Of a stretch of DNA of 59,565 nucleotides, positions 24,648-32,750 are shown one piece after another. The stretch's first letter is position 1. Every line of letters starts with the position of its first letter. The notes under the pieces are model-generated. The model was not told where the DNA came from, did not search any database, and saw only the letters and a list, made by a program, of their open reading frames with translations. The stretch is taken from assembly GCA_900318915.1 (NCBI GenBank), contig ONMI01000036.1, positions 1 through 59,565 on the forward strand, in the 5' to 3' direction. The translations under genes were made by a program, and so were the position numbers. This stretch comes from an uncultured Prevotellaceae bacterium. Lineage in GTDB: Bacteria > Bacteroidota > Bacteroidia > Bacteroidales > Bacteroidaceae.

Positions 24648-26069
24648 CTCGTGAACATAGAGGTCCCAGCCCAGATAGGTGCTGATGGCTTCGTCGAGGA
24701 TGTCTACCACATCGGTGCGGCACATGGCCACATGGTGCTCGAAGCCGTTCTTGCAGATGTATTTCATCAGGCGCTGCAGGTTGTCAACCTTCGTCACGGC
24801 GATGCAGCCGTCCATGCCGTAGGGGTCGTTGGTTATCTCACCCTTGCCCAGATAGGCCTTGATGCAGCCCTTCGGGTCGTCGGTGGACAGACGGAAGAAG
24901 GTGAAGGGACCTTCCGACACCTTGGCGTAGACGGCGCCGAAGGTGTTCACCTTGCCCAGCGTGCGGCCCAAAACACCGAGAGGACCCAATTTCAGGTCGT
25001 CGTTGCCGACAAACGACTTGGGGAAGTTGCCGCAGTGGGTGCACACACATTTGTTGCGGTCCTCGGCAAAGTTGTTGTTCCAGTCCAGAAGGGCAGGGGC
25101 CTGACCGGAGGCCAAAGCAAGGGCATACATCGACACGGCACCGGCCAGATCGGTCTCGCAGGCGGCGGGTATCAGCTTGTCGCTCAGCATCGACATCGTC
25201 ACGCAGGCGGCGCAGCCGTAGTTCTGCTCCAGCGAGTCCCAGCACTGGATGGCCACGGCCTGCACGTCGTTGGCGGCTATCCACGCGTCGACGGCTACGC
25301 CGAACTTGGCCTGCAGACGCAACTTCTCGCGGTAGTTCTCCGGTACCTTGGCGTAATGGGCTATGTGCTGGCATTTCTCCACCAGGCGCGGGTCGTCGTT
25401 GGCCACTTTCTCAGCGGCGCTCAGTATCTCCGACAGGTCTACGGGCACCACCGTGATGCCGTAGCGCTGAAGCAGCTTCTCGCTGGCGCGGCAGGTGTTG
25501 AATCCCAACGGACGGGTGCCTATCTGCCCGATGCGGCAGTGGCGAAGACCGTTCACCACACGGCAGATGGCGGCGAAACGGCGCAGGTCCTTGGCCAGCA
25601 ACTCACTGTAGATGGAATAGGTGTGGAGAGTGGTGTCGGTGAAGGGAATGCCATACTGGTAGAGATTGTTGCATACGGATATCTTGCCGCAGAAAGCGTC
25701 ACGCCTGCTGTCAAGGTCCACCTTGTCGTTCTCGTCGTCACAGGCCTGCACCAGTACGGGCACGCGAAGGTCGGCATCGGAGATGGCATTGATGATGCCG
25801 ATTTCAAAACCGAAATTGGGCAGCGACACGATGATGCCGTCTATCTCTTCGCGGTGCTCGCGGAACTGACGAGACACCTTCAGACCGTCCTCGCGGGTCT
25901 CGATGCTGCTGCTGCCCGTGGGCGTGGCGTCCTCAGGCAGTATCACATAGGTGTAGCCCTCGTCCTCGATGGTCTTGAGCAACTGCTTGCGCACATCGCG
26001 GGCTAACTCTGAGTTGAAGTAGGCGCGTGTTCCGATAATCACGCCAAAACATGTCTTACCGTCTTTCAT
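24645..26069 (-). CDS. L-fucose/L-arabinose isomerase-family sugar isomerase
   Basis: A 474-residue cytosolic aldose-ketose isomerase of the FucI/AraA superfamily. It starts KTCFGVIIGTRAYFNSELA, and the metal-binding acids are probably in AACETDLAGAVSMYALAL (Glu and Asp) with a His near the end (EHHVAM), in line with the FucI fold. It is shorter than classical FucI (about 590 residues). It is the last gene of a run with an FGGY kinase and a split transketolase. This set (isomerase, ketose kinase, two transketolase subunits) matches the non-oxidative D-apiose pathway (apiose to apulose to apulose-4-phosphate), and apiose is a sugar of rhamnogalacturonan II. L-fucose or another sugar remains possible. 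Confidence 0.85.
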   Translation of the reverse strand: MKDGKTCFGVIIGTRAYFNSELARDVRKQLLKTIEDEGYTYVILPEDATPTGSSSIETREDGLKVSRQFREHREEIDGIIVSLPNFGFEIGIINAISDADLRVPVLVQACDDENDKVDLDSRRDAFCGKISVCNNLYQYGIPFTDTTLHTYSIYSELLAKDLRRFAAICRVVNGLRHCRIGQIGTRPLGFNTCRASEKLLQRYGITVVPVDLSEILSAAEKVANDDPRLVEKCQHIAHYAKVPENYREKLRLQAKFGVAVDAWIAANDVQAVAIQCWDSLEQNYGCAACVTMSMLSDKLIPAACETDLAGAVSMYALALASGQAPALLDWNNNFAEDRNKCVCTHCGNFPKSFVGNDDLKLGPLGVLGRTLGKVNTFGAVYAKVSEGPFTFFRLSTDDPKGCIKAYLGKGEITNDPYGMDGCIAVTKVDNLQRLMKYICKNGFEHHVAMCRTDVVDILDEAISTYLGWDLYVHE

Positions 26070-26123
26070 CTTTCTGATTGTTTAGGTTATTGTCTTTTAT
26101 CTTTAATATTTAAAATGTTTTTT

Positions 26124-26250
26124 CCCTTTAACTTCCCTTTTTACTTCCCACAAATGTCCCTTTAACTTCCTTTTAACTTCCCTTTAACTTCCCTTTAACA
26201 TCCCACAAATGTCCTTTTAACTTCCCTTTAACTTCCTTTTAACTTCCCTT
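26124..26250 (+). repeat. 11-bp tandem repeat element, copy 3
   Basis: Array of CCCTTTAACTT units broken by two (tt/at)cccacaaatgtcc segments, filling the whole gap between the kinase and isomerase genes. The last residues and stop of the kinase (KGS*) are encoded by the array itself. Confidence 0.8.
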
Positions 26251-27729
26251 ATTTACAAGCTGCCCCACGGCCTTCAGCCAACCGGCATGGCCGCGATGAG
26301 GCAGTTCGTCACCCGAAGGGGTAAAGGTGCGCACCACCTTGCGCAGCGGCGTCACCTCCTCGAAAGTATGCCAAAGGCCCAGCGCCATGCCGTTCATCAG
26401 GGCGGCGCCCATGGCCGAGGCGTCTTCCACCTCGGTGCATACCACCGGAGTGCCGAGCAGGTTAGCCTGCCACTGCATCAGGAATCGGTTTTTCGTGGGA
26501 CCGCCGTCGGCGCAGATCTCCTGCAGTTGGCCACCCGTGGCACGGGCCATCACATCCACCAGGTCTTTCACCTGGTAGGCAATGCTCTCCAGACCGGCAC
26601 GGAGGAAGTGGGCGCGCGTGGTGGCGAAGGTGAGGCCGAAAACGGCACCTTTCACGTCCATCTTCCACCAGGGGGCGCCCAGGCCGGAGAAGGCGGGCAC
26701 AATATACACGCCGCCGTTGTCGCTCACACTCGTAGCTTCTGCCTCCATCTCGCCGGGACTGCCGATGAGCCGCAGCTGGTCGCATATCCACTTCAGCGTG
26801 GCGCCGGTGCTGTAGATGTTGCCTTCGTAACCGTAATAGGTTTTGCCAAGGGCGGTGAAGCCGACAGAGGTGACAAGGCCTTCGGGAGCGGGGAGAGCTT
26901 TGGTGCCGATGTTCACCATCACCGATGAGCCGGTGCCGTAGGTCACCTTGCCGCTGCCGGCACTGAAACACATCTGTCCTACCAGGGCACCGTGCGAGTC
27001 GCCCAGCACACCGGCTATCTGGATGGGCTGTGCAAAAAGGCCTTCCACGGTGGTCTCACCGTAGAGGGCGTCGCAGGCGCGTACCTCGGCCAGCATGCTC
27101 CGGGGTATGCGGAACAGCTGCAGCAGGTCGTCGTCCCATGTCAGGGTGTGGATGTTGAAGAGCATGGTGCGCGAGGCGTTGGTGGTGTCGGTGGCAAAGG
27201 TCTTGCCGCCGGTGAGCTTCCAGATGAGCCAGGTGTCTATAGTGCCCATGAGCAGATGGCCGCTCTCGGCGGCCTCACGGGCACCTTCCACATGGTCCAG
27301 CAGCCACGCTACGCCGCTTGCCGAGAAGTTGGGGTCTATCAGCAGACCGCTGCGTTCCATCACCAAGTTTCTAATGGCATCGTCGCGGCGAAGGGCCTGG
27401 CACAATTCGGCTCCGCGGGTGTCTTGCCATACCACGGCGCGGTGTATGGGGCGACCGGTGCGCCGGTCCCACACCAACACGGTCTCGCGCTGGTTGGTCA
27501 GCGCCAGCGAGTAGCGCCTGCTCTCCAGCGGCTCGTCTTTCAGCAGCAGGCGGATGGCCTCTACCATGTTGTGGTATATTTCCTCGGCATCATGCTCCAC
27601 CCAACCAGTCTGGGGATAGTACTGGCGGTGGTCTACATGGCTGCTGCCGATAAGGTGGCACTGACTGTCGAAAAGCAGGGCTTTCGTCGACGAGGTGCTC
27701 TGGTCTATGGCGATGATGTTGTATTCCAT
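26239..27729 (-). CDS. FGGY-family carbohydrate kinase (glycerol kinase-like)
   Basis: A 496-residue ATP-dependent sugar kinase. The N-terminal phosphate loop (IIAIDQSTSSTKALLFD) and ALTNQRETVLVWDRRTGRPI, WQDTRG and GLGAPWWKMDVKGAVFGL match the glycerol kinase branch of FGGY; ADGGPTKNRFLMQWQANLLG is the adenine-side motif. In context it probably phosphorylates a ketose made by the neighbouring isomerase; apulose kinases are of this type, but glycerol cannot be excluded. It starts 6 bp after the transketolase C-terminal subunit gene. Its last codons lie inside the 11-bp repeat array, so the C-terminus may have been set by insertion of the repeat. Confidence 0.88.
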   Translation of the reverse strand: MEYNIIAIDQSTSSTKALLFDSQCHLIGSSHVDHRQYYPQTGWVEHDAEEIYHNMVEAIRLLLKDEPLESRRYSLALTNQRETVLVWDRRTGRPIHRAVVWQDTRGAELCQALRRDDAIRNLVMERSGLLIDPNFSASGVAWLLDHVEGAREAAESGHLLMGTIDTWLIWKLTGGKTFATDTTNASRTMLFNIHTLTWDDDLLQLFRIPRSMLAEVRACDALYGETTVEGLFAQPIQIAGVLGDSHGALVGQMCFSAGSGKVTYGTGSSVMVNIGTKALPAPEGLVTSVGFTALGKTYYGYEGNIYSTGATLKWICDQLRLIGSPGEMEAEATSVSDNGGVYIVPAFSGLGAPWWKMDVKGAVFGLTFATTRAHFLRAGLESIAYQVKDLVDVMARATGGQLQEICADGGPTKNRFLMQWQANLLGTPVVCTEVEDASAMGAALMNGMALGLWHTFEEVTPLRKVVRTFTPSGDELPHRGHAGWLKAVGQLVNKGS

Positions 27730-27735
27730 GGGGGA

Positions 27736-28662
27736 TTAGGCTTGAAGAAAGTCGAGGGCAGAACGCACGATGCCTTCGGCGTCCATGCCGTAGTGGTGGA
27801 ATATCTCGGGCGAACTGCCGTGTATCACGTTCTCATCGGGAATGCCGATGATGCGCACGGGTACGGGATGCTCGGAAAGGGCTTCGCACACCAGGGCGCC
27901 AAGACCGCCGAAACGGCTGTGCTCCTCAACGGTGAGGATGCGCCCTGTCTCGCGGGCGGCGCGCTCAATGGCGGCACAGTCGAAGGGTTTTATCCACGAC
28001 AGGTCGAGCACACGGGCGCTGATGCCGTGGGAGCGCAGGGCACGGCTGGCCTCGCGGGCGTGATACACGGTCTCGCCGGTGCCCACAATGGTCAGGTCGT
28101 CGCCTTCACACACGGTGATGGCCTTGCCGGGCTCAAAGGGCACATCGTCGCTCTCGTAGACCTCGGGCACGGCAGCGCGCCCCACACGCACATAGCAGGG
28201 CTGCGGATAGTCGGGGAGCAGATGTACCAGCTTCCTCGTCACATGCTCGTCGCTCGGCAGGCAGATGCTCATGCCGGGAAAGGTGCGCAGCGCGGCGATG
28301 TCGTGCAGCGAGTGGTGGGTGGCGCCCAATGCACCGTAGGCCACGCCGCCGCTCACACCGAGTATGGTCACGGGATTGCCGCTGTAGGCCAGGTCTACCT
28401 TCACCTGCTCCAGACTGCGGGCCACGTAGAAACAGGCGGGACCGCAGCAGAACACTTTCTTGCCCGAATGGGCCAGACCCGCGGAGATGCCCACGGCATT
28501 CTGCTCTGCAATGCCGCACTCCACAAACTGGGAGGGGAGGGCGGCGGCGAAATCGCCCAGGGTAACGGAACCGCGGGCGTCGGTGGTCACGGCTATGATG
28601 TCGCGGTCGGCACGGGCCAACTCAAGTAATGTGTCTGTAAAAACTTTTCTGCATGCTGTCAT
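27736..28662 (-). CDS. Transketolase, C-terminal subunit
   Basis: A 308-residue protein with the pyrimidine-binding and C-terminal domains of transketolase. It contains the thiamine-contacting segment FVECGIAEQNAVGISAGLA (Glu that activates the cofactor) and the ILTVEEHSRFGGLG C-terminal strand. Together with the N-terminal subunit encoded just upstream it makes an active enzyme; the genes overlap by 4 bp (ATGA), so they are translationally coupled. Split transketolases occur in apulose-4-phosphate transketolase (AptA/AptB) and in general pentose metabolism; the isomerase and FGGY kinase downstream favour the former. Confidence 0.9.
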   Translation of the reverse strand: MTACRKVFTDTLLELARADRDIIAVTTDARGSVTLGDFAAALPSQFVECGIAEQNAVGISAGLAHSGKKVFCCGPACFYVARSLEQVKVDLAYSGNPVTILGVSGGVAYGALGATHHSLHDIAALRTFPGMSICLPSDEHVTRKLVHLLPDYPQPCYVRVGRAAVPEVYESDDVPFEPGKAITVCEGDDLTIVGTGETVYHAREASRALRSHGISARVLDLSWIKPFDCAAIERAARETGRILTVEEHSRFGGLGALVCEALSEHPVPVRIIGIPDENVIHGSSPEIFHHYGMDAEGIVRSALDFLQA

Positions 28663-29498
28663 AAGGCTTCCTCCATCTCTTTAATTCTTGCTGTTATCTC
28701 TTCCATGGCCTGCCGGTGCTGCTCAGCGTTGAGCACACCGTGGTGCCACTTCGCTACGCCTTCCATAAACGATACACCCTTGCCCTTCGTGGTCTCCGAA
28801 ATAAGCAGGTGCGGATGCTGGTTCGTGTAGTCGATGCTGCGAAGCGTGCGCACAATGTCGTCCATCGAGTCGCCGTTCATGCGCTTCACGTCCCAACCGA
28901 AGGCGGTCCAGCGCTCCTCAATGCTCTCCAGGGGCATCACGTCTTCCGTGTCGCCGCTTATCTGGAGGTGGTTGCGGTCGATGATGGCCACCAGGTTGTC
29001 GAGCTCATAGCGGTGGGCGGCCATCGCGGCCTCGTAGATGGAACCCTCGCCTTGCTCGCCGTCGCCCATCAGCACAAAGGCGCGCCATGAGCGTCCGTCC
29101 ATCTTGGCGGCAAGGGCCATGCCGGTGCCGATGCTCAGACCGTGGCCCAGCGCGCCGGAGTTGACTTCTATACCGGGCACCTCGATGGTGGGATGGCCCG
29201 AAAGTATGCTGCCCAACTGTCCCAGGGTGTCGAGGGTGGCAGGATTCAGAAAACCTTTCGACTCGAGGGTCACGTAGAGGGCTTCCACACAGTGACCTTT
29301 GCTCAGAACAAAACGGTCGCGGTCAGGATGTTTCGGGGTTTCGGGGCTCAGACCGCGCATCTCGTCGAAATAGAGGGCGGTCAGAACGTTCAGACACGAC
29401 AAGTCGCCTCCTATATGGCCGGCATGGGCGTGGTATACCACGTCTACCAGTCTGAGACGGTTGCGCTCTGCGGTCAACTGCAGTTCTTTTGTGTTCAT
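28659..29498 (-). CDS. Transketolase, N-terminal subunit
   Basis: A 279-residue protein with the thiamine diphosphate binding domain: HAGHIGGDLSCLNVLTALYF at the start, GHGLSIGTGMALAAK, and the metal motif GDGEQGEGSIYEAAMAAHRYELDN with IIDRNHLQ. It is the first gene of the four-gene sugar operon (N-subunit, C-subunit, kinase, isomerase). A weak -7-like TATTTTTG lies at 29577-29584. With the C-terminal subunit it transfers two- or three-carbon units between sugar phosphates; substrate by context may be apulose-4-phosphate. Confidence 0.9.
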   Translation of the reverse strand: MNTKELQLTAERNRLRLVDVVYHAHAGHIGGDLSCLNVLTALYFDEMRGLSPETPKHPDRDRFVLSKGHCVEALYVTLESKGFLNPATLDTLGQLGSILSGHPTIEVPGIEVNSGALGHGLSIGTGMALAAKMDGRSWRAFVLMGDGEQGEGSIYEAAMAAHRYELDNLVAIIDRNHLQISGDTEDVMPLESIEERWTAFGWDVKRMNGDSMDDIVRTLRSIDYTNQHPHLLISETTKGKGVSFMEGVAKWHHGVLNAEQHRQAMEEITARIKEMEEAL

Positions 29499-29736
29499 AA
29501 TGGATGGTATGTGTCGTTTTTAGTAGATGGATGGGGTCGGTACCCCACATGGGGCGGTTTGATAGTTTGATTGTTGCAAAAATATAAAAAAAATGTGGAT
29601 GGTGGCTCGTGCAGCGGCTTCTTTTGCTGATTTTTGTCAAAACTTCTTGCTTTTTGGCGAAAAAAATCGCTTTTCCATGAAAATTGTTCGAGCTTGTGTC
29701 ACGTTATGATGCATCCTCGACCTAACTTTGCCGATG

Positions 29737-29835
29737 TAATAATTCATAGCGGGGAAAAGTGACCCCTTTCTGCCTATACACTCACTGTCTATATATAGCA
29801 TGTCCCGAAACCTGTCTGGGGTTTCGGGATTTTTC
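29737..29835 (+). ncRNA. Candidate small RNA or leader RNA with terminator
   Basis: A TAACTTTG box at 29723-29730 is followed by about 100 nt with a small GGGG/CCCC hairpin (29751-29766) and a textbook terminator at 29804-29835. Both flanking genes point away, so neither needs a terminator here, and there is no open reading frame of note between box and terminator. No clear -33 element was found. It could be an sRNA or an attenuated leader of the transporter gene at 29954, although a second box (29922-29929) sits closer to that gene. Confidence 0.35.
29804..29835 (+). terminator. Intrinsic terminator between divergent genes
   Basis: Perfect 9-bp stem cccgaaacc / ggtttcggg with a 7-base loop and then ATTTTT. 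It reads on the plus strand, 120 bp before the transporter ATG. Confidence 0.8.
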
Positions 29836-29921
29836 GTCAAAGCGGAGGCGCCTGCAGGCGGCAATCGCACCACAGCCAAATTATTTCAGCATTCAGCCGT
29901 TGCTTTTTCAAAAAAAATGTT

Positions 29922-29929
29922 TAATTTTG
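29922..29929 (+). promoter_or_regulatory. Putative -7 box for transporter operon
   Basis: TAATTTTG followed by C, 24 bp before the ATG at 29954; the -33 side has only GTTG at about 18-19 nt. It implies a very short leader. Confidence 0.45.
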
Positions 29930-29953
29930 CATTCATAACATAATTTTCCTGCT

Positions 29954-31297
29954 ATGAATATCAAATTCCGCTTATCACTCATGAACTTCTTGGAGTTCGC
30001 TGTATGGGGTGCCTACCTTACCTGTATGGGCAATTATCTCGGCATCGCCGGACTGGGCGACAAGATTTCATGGTTCTATGCCATTCAGGGCATTGTAAGT
30101 ATCTTTATGCCTACGCTCATGGGCATCGTGGCCGATAAATATATGCAGCCGCAGCGCGTGCTCGGACTCTGTCATCTTCTGGCTGGAGTCTTTATGATGG
30201 GGTGCTGGTGGCTGGGCTATCAGGCTGGATTCGGACAGCAACTGGCCGACAAGTCGCTCTTCATCGCACTGTATTCGCTGAGCGTGGCTTTCTTCATGCC
30301 TACCATCGCACTGGCCAACACCACGGCGTTCTGCATCCTGAAGGAGAACGGAATGGACACGGTGAAGGACTTCCCGCCCATCCGTGTGCTGGGCACCGTG
30401 GGATTCATCGCCACCATGTGGTTCGTCAACTGTGCTTTCATCGATGACAGCGGATTCGGATTCACGCTGGCCGAAAACTCGCATAAGTTCCAGTACACTT
30501 ACATGCAGTTCTTCGTGTCGGGATTGCTGAGCTTTGTGCTCTTTGCCTACTGCTTCTCCTTGCCGCAGTGCAAACTGGAGAAGAAAGAGGGCAAGGTGTC
30601 GCTCATCGAGTCGCTCGGCCTCAATGCTTTCAAACTGTTCAAACGCCGGCAGATGGCGCTGTTCTTCATCTTCTCGGCACTGTTGGGCATGTGCCTGCAG
30701 GTCACCAATGGTTTCGCCGGACCTTTCCTCACCAGTTTCAAGGGAGTGCCTGAGTTTGCCGATACCTTCGCTGCCAACAATGCCACGCTCCTGACAAGTA
30801 TCTCGCAAATCAGCGAGGCGTTCTGCATTCTGCTCATTCCTTTCTTCCTGAAGCGCTTCGGCATCAAGATAGTCATGCTTATGTCGCTCTTCGCATGGGT
30901 GTTCCGTTTCGGACTCTTCGGAATGGGTAATCCTTCCATGCCGGGCGTGCTGCTCTTCGTCCTTTCCTGCATCGTCTATGGCGTGGCGTTCGACTTCTTC
31001 AATGTCTCCGGCGGCATCTATGTCGACCAGGAGTGCGAGCCTTCTGTCAAGGCGTCGGCGCAGGGACTGTTCATGATGATGACCAACGGTCTGGGGGCTA
31101 CCATCGGTACGCTGGCAGCCGGCGAGGTGGTCAACAGCTTCTGCTCCTGGCAGGATTTCATGGTCAATGGCGAGAAACAGAGCTTCCTCGTAGGCGACTG
31201 GGCCACTTGCTGGTATGTCTTTGCAGCTTTCGCATTGGTGGTGGGTGTCGCTTTCGCACTGGTCTTCCATCCTGAGAGCTCTACCGCCAAGAAATGA
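29954..31297 (+). CDS. MFS transporter, nucleoside:H+ symporter (NupG) type
   Basis: A 447-residue inner-membrane protein with about 12 hydrophobic helices. It begins MNIKFRLSLMNFLEFAVWGAYL, with GIVADKYMQPQRVLGLCHLLAG after helix 2, the usual opening of the NupG/XapB family in Bacteroidetes. Substrate is probably a nucleoside, though family members in this phylum may take sugars. It is the first gene of a tight operon: its stop overlaps the start of the nuclease gene by 4 bp. It is divergent from the sugar-catabolic operon at 29498, so a link to that pathway is possible. Confidence 0.85.
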   Translation: MNIKFRLSLMNFLEFAVWGAYLTCMGNYLGIAGLGDKISWFYAIQGIVSIFMPTLMGIVADKYMQPQRVLGLCHLLAGVFMMGCWWLGYQAGFGQQLADKSLFIALYSLSVAFFMPTIALANTTAFCILKENGMDTVKDFPPIRVLGTVGFIATMWFVNCAFIDDSGFGFTLAENSHKFQYTYMQFFVSGLLSFVLFAYCFSLPQCKLEKKEGKVSLIESLGLNAFKLFKRRQMALFFIFSALLGMCLQVTNGFAGPFLTSFKGVPEFADTFAANNATLLTSISQISEAFCILLIPFFLKRFGIKIVMLMSLFAWVFRFGLFGMGNPSMPGVLLFVLSCIVYGVAFDFFNVSGGIYVDQECEPSVKASAQGLFMMMTNGLGATIGTLAAGEVVNSFCSWQDFMVNGEKQSFLVGDWATCWYVFAAFALVVGVAFALVFHPESSTAKK

Positions 31298-31854
31298 CCA
31301 CAAAACTGATTTTCAGAGGGGTCTACGATATCGTGGGCAACAAACAGGTGGGACTGATCGTGCTTACCGACGAGGAAAAAGCACGACAGGTCTCACTGGT
31401 ATGCGACCATAACATGGTGGTGCAGCTCAGCCTCAGGCTGGAGAAAAACGTCAGATTGGAAAAACTCCTGCCCGAGGTGCTCTGGACCGTGGTGAAACGC
31501 TACAACGATATGGACTTCATGCTCCTCTTCAGCGATGTGAAAGACGGGGAGTATATCACCTACCTCTGCTCTATCGACAATTCGGTGGCCATACAGCTCA
31601 GGGCAAGCGATGCTGTGCTCCTGGCTGTCATCTCCGGACTGCCCATCATGATGGACCAGCAATTGTTCTGCCGGCACAGCACACCGTATTATGGCGCTAA
31701 GTCGAAGGTGGCTGTGCCGCTGGCCTCGCTCTCCAGGGAGATGCTCGAGGAGGCTCTGCAGAAAGCGGTAGAGGCGGAGGACTACGAAAAGGCGTCGCAG
31801 CTGAGGGATGAACTGCTGAGACGCAAAAAAGACAATGACAGCGAAAAATCATGA
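31294..31854 (+). CDS. Bifunctional nuclease (BFN/DUF151) with UVR motif
   Basis: A 186-residue cytosolic protein. Residues about 10-130 form the BFN domain (LIVLTDEEKARQVSLVCDH, then RASDAVLLAVISGLPIMMDQQL), a family with reported DNase and RNase activity. The C-terminal 50 residues carry a UvrB/UvrC-type coiled motif (LEEALQKAVEAEDYEKASQLRDELLRRKK). The start ATGA overlaps the transporter stop, and the end overlaps rsmE in the same way. Role in the cell is uncertain; RNA or DNA processing is likely. Confidence 0.85.
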   Translation: MTTKLIFRGVYDIVGNKQVGLIVLTDEEKARQVSLVCDHNMVVQLSLRLEKNVRLEKLLPEVLWTVVKRYNDMDFMLLFSDVKDGEYITYLCSIDNSVAIQLRASDAVLLAVISGLPIMMDQQLFCRHSTPYYGAKSKVAVPLASLSREMLEEALQKAVEAEDYEKASQLRDELLRRKKDNDSEKS

Positions 31855-32576
31855 AGGAGACGCGGTTCTTTTATGTGCCTGAGGCCGATACCCTACAGGA
31901 ACTTCCCGCCGAGGAGGCGGCGCATGCCGTCAGGGTGCTCCGGCTCGCACCGGGCGATGACATCTTCCTGACCGACGGCAAGGGAATCTTCTATGAAGCG
32001 GAGGTCACCCTTGCGGCCAACCATCATTGTGGTTACCGTATCCTTCAGCGCATGCCGCAGCCGGCTCCCTGGTGGGGACACATCCACTTGGCCATGGCGC
32101 CCACCAAGATGATGGAGCGGGTGGAGTGGATGGCGGAGAAAGTCACTGAGGTGGGCATCGACGAGTTCTCCTTCTTCACCACACGATTCTCGGAAAGAAA
32201 GAGCATGAGGGCCGACAGAGTGGAGAAAATCGTGGTAAGCGCCATGAAACAGAGCCGAAAGCCCTGGAAACCGGTGGTCAATGAGCTTATCTCTTTTGAG
32301 CAGTTTCTCAAACGGCCGCTCAGGGGTAGGGGATACATCGCGCACTGCTATGAGGAAATTCCACGTACCGAACTGGTCGACGAACTCAAAAAAACGGTGC
32401 CGGAAGGAATGGACGGCGTCACCCTGCTCATAGGACCGGAGGGTGACTTCTCCATCGATGAGGTGAAGGCGGCTATCAGTGCCGGTTATGTGCCTGTGTC
32501 GCTCGGACAGAGCCGCTTGCGCACCGAGACGGCGTGCCTCGTGGCGGTCATGATGGCGCATTGGGCCCGATTATGA
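31851..32576 (+). CDS. rsmE: 16S rRNA (uracil(1498)-N(3))-methyltransferase RsmE
   Basis: A 241-residue SPOUT-class methyltransferase that adds a methyl group to U1498 of 16S rRNA in the small subunit. An N-terminal PUA-like part (HAVRVLRLAPGDDIFLTDGKG) is followed by RFSERKSMRADRVEKIVVSAMKQSRK, LLIGPEGDFS and LGQSRLRTETA, which form the S-adenosylmethionine knot. Length matches the family. It is the last gene of the transporter-nuclease-rsmE operon and overlaps the upstream gene by 4 bp. Confidence 0.94.
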   Translation: MKETRFFYVPEADTLQELPAEEAAHAVRVLRLAPGDDIFLTDGKGIFYEAEVTLAANHHCGYRILQRMPQPAPWWGHIHLAMAPTKMMERVEWMAEKVTEVGIDEFSFFTTRFSERKSMRADRVEKIVVSAMKQSRKPWKPVVNELISFEQFLKRPLRGRGYIAHCYEEIPRTELVDELKKTVPEGMDGVTLLIGPEGDFSIDEVKAAISAGYVPVSLGQSRLRTETACLVAVMMAHWARL

Positions 32577-32581
32577 ATTCA

Positions 32582-32635
32582 AAATTTATGGTAATTACGG
32601 GAATTTCTGTCGATTCTCCCAATTACCATAAATTT
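32582..32635. repeat. 15-bp inverted repeat after rsmE
   Basis: Perfect arms AAATTTATGGTAATT (32582-32596) and AATTACCATAAATTT (32621-32635) with a 24-nt centre. It may end the rsmE transcript. The centre (acgggaatttctgtc) and the following ggaaagaaat-type bases resemble, in reverse complement, parts of the 151-bp tandem repeat at 37121-37450. Confidence 0.75.
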
Positions 32636-32734
32636 ATGACTATTATGATTATTTCTTTCCTTTTTCCTTTGTAAATTCTCATAAACAGATGTTTTTTTCT
32701 TTTAGAAAAGGGGCAGAGATACCACATTTTTTTA

Positions 32735-32742
32735 TACATTTG
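32735..32742 (+). promoter_or_regulatory. Putative -7 box of TPR-AraC regulator gene
   Basis: TACATTTG, followed by C, only 8 bp before the ATG at 32751, so the mRNA would be nearly leaderless. No good TTTG at -33. Confidence 0.4.
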
Positions 32743-32750
32743 CATCTGAA

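Noticed and set aside
29637-29879. 80-residue minus frame in the divergent gap
   Set aside because: It runs through a terminator and a promoter box and resembles no protein.
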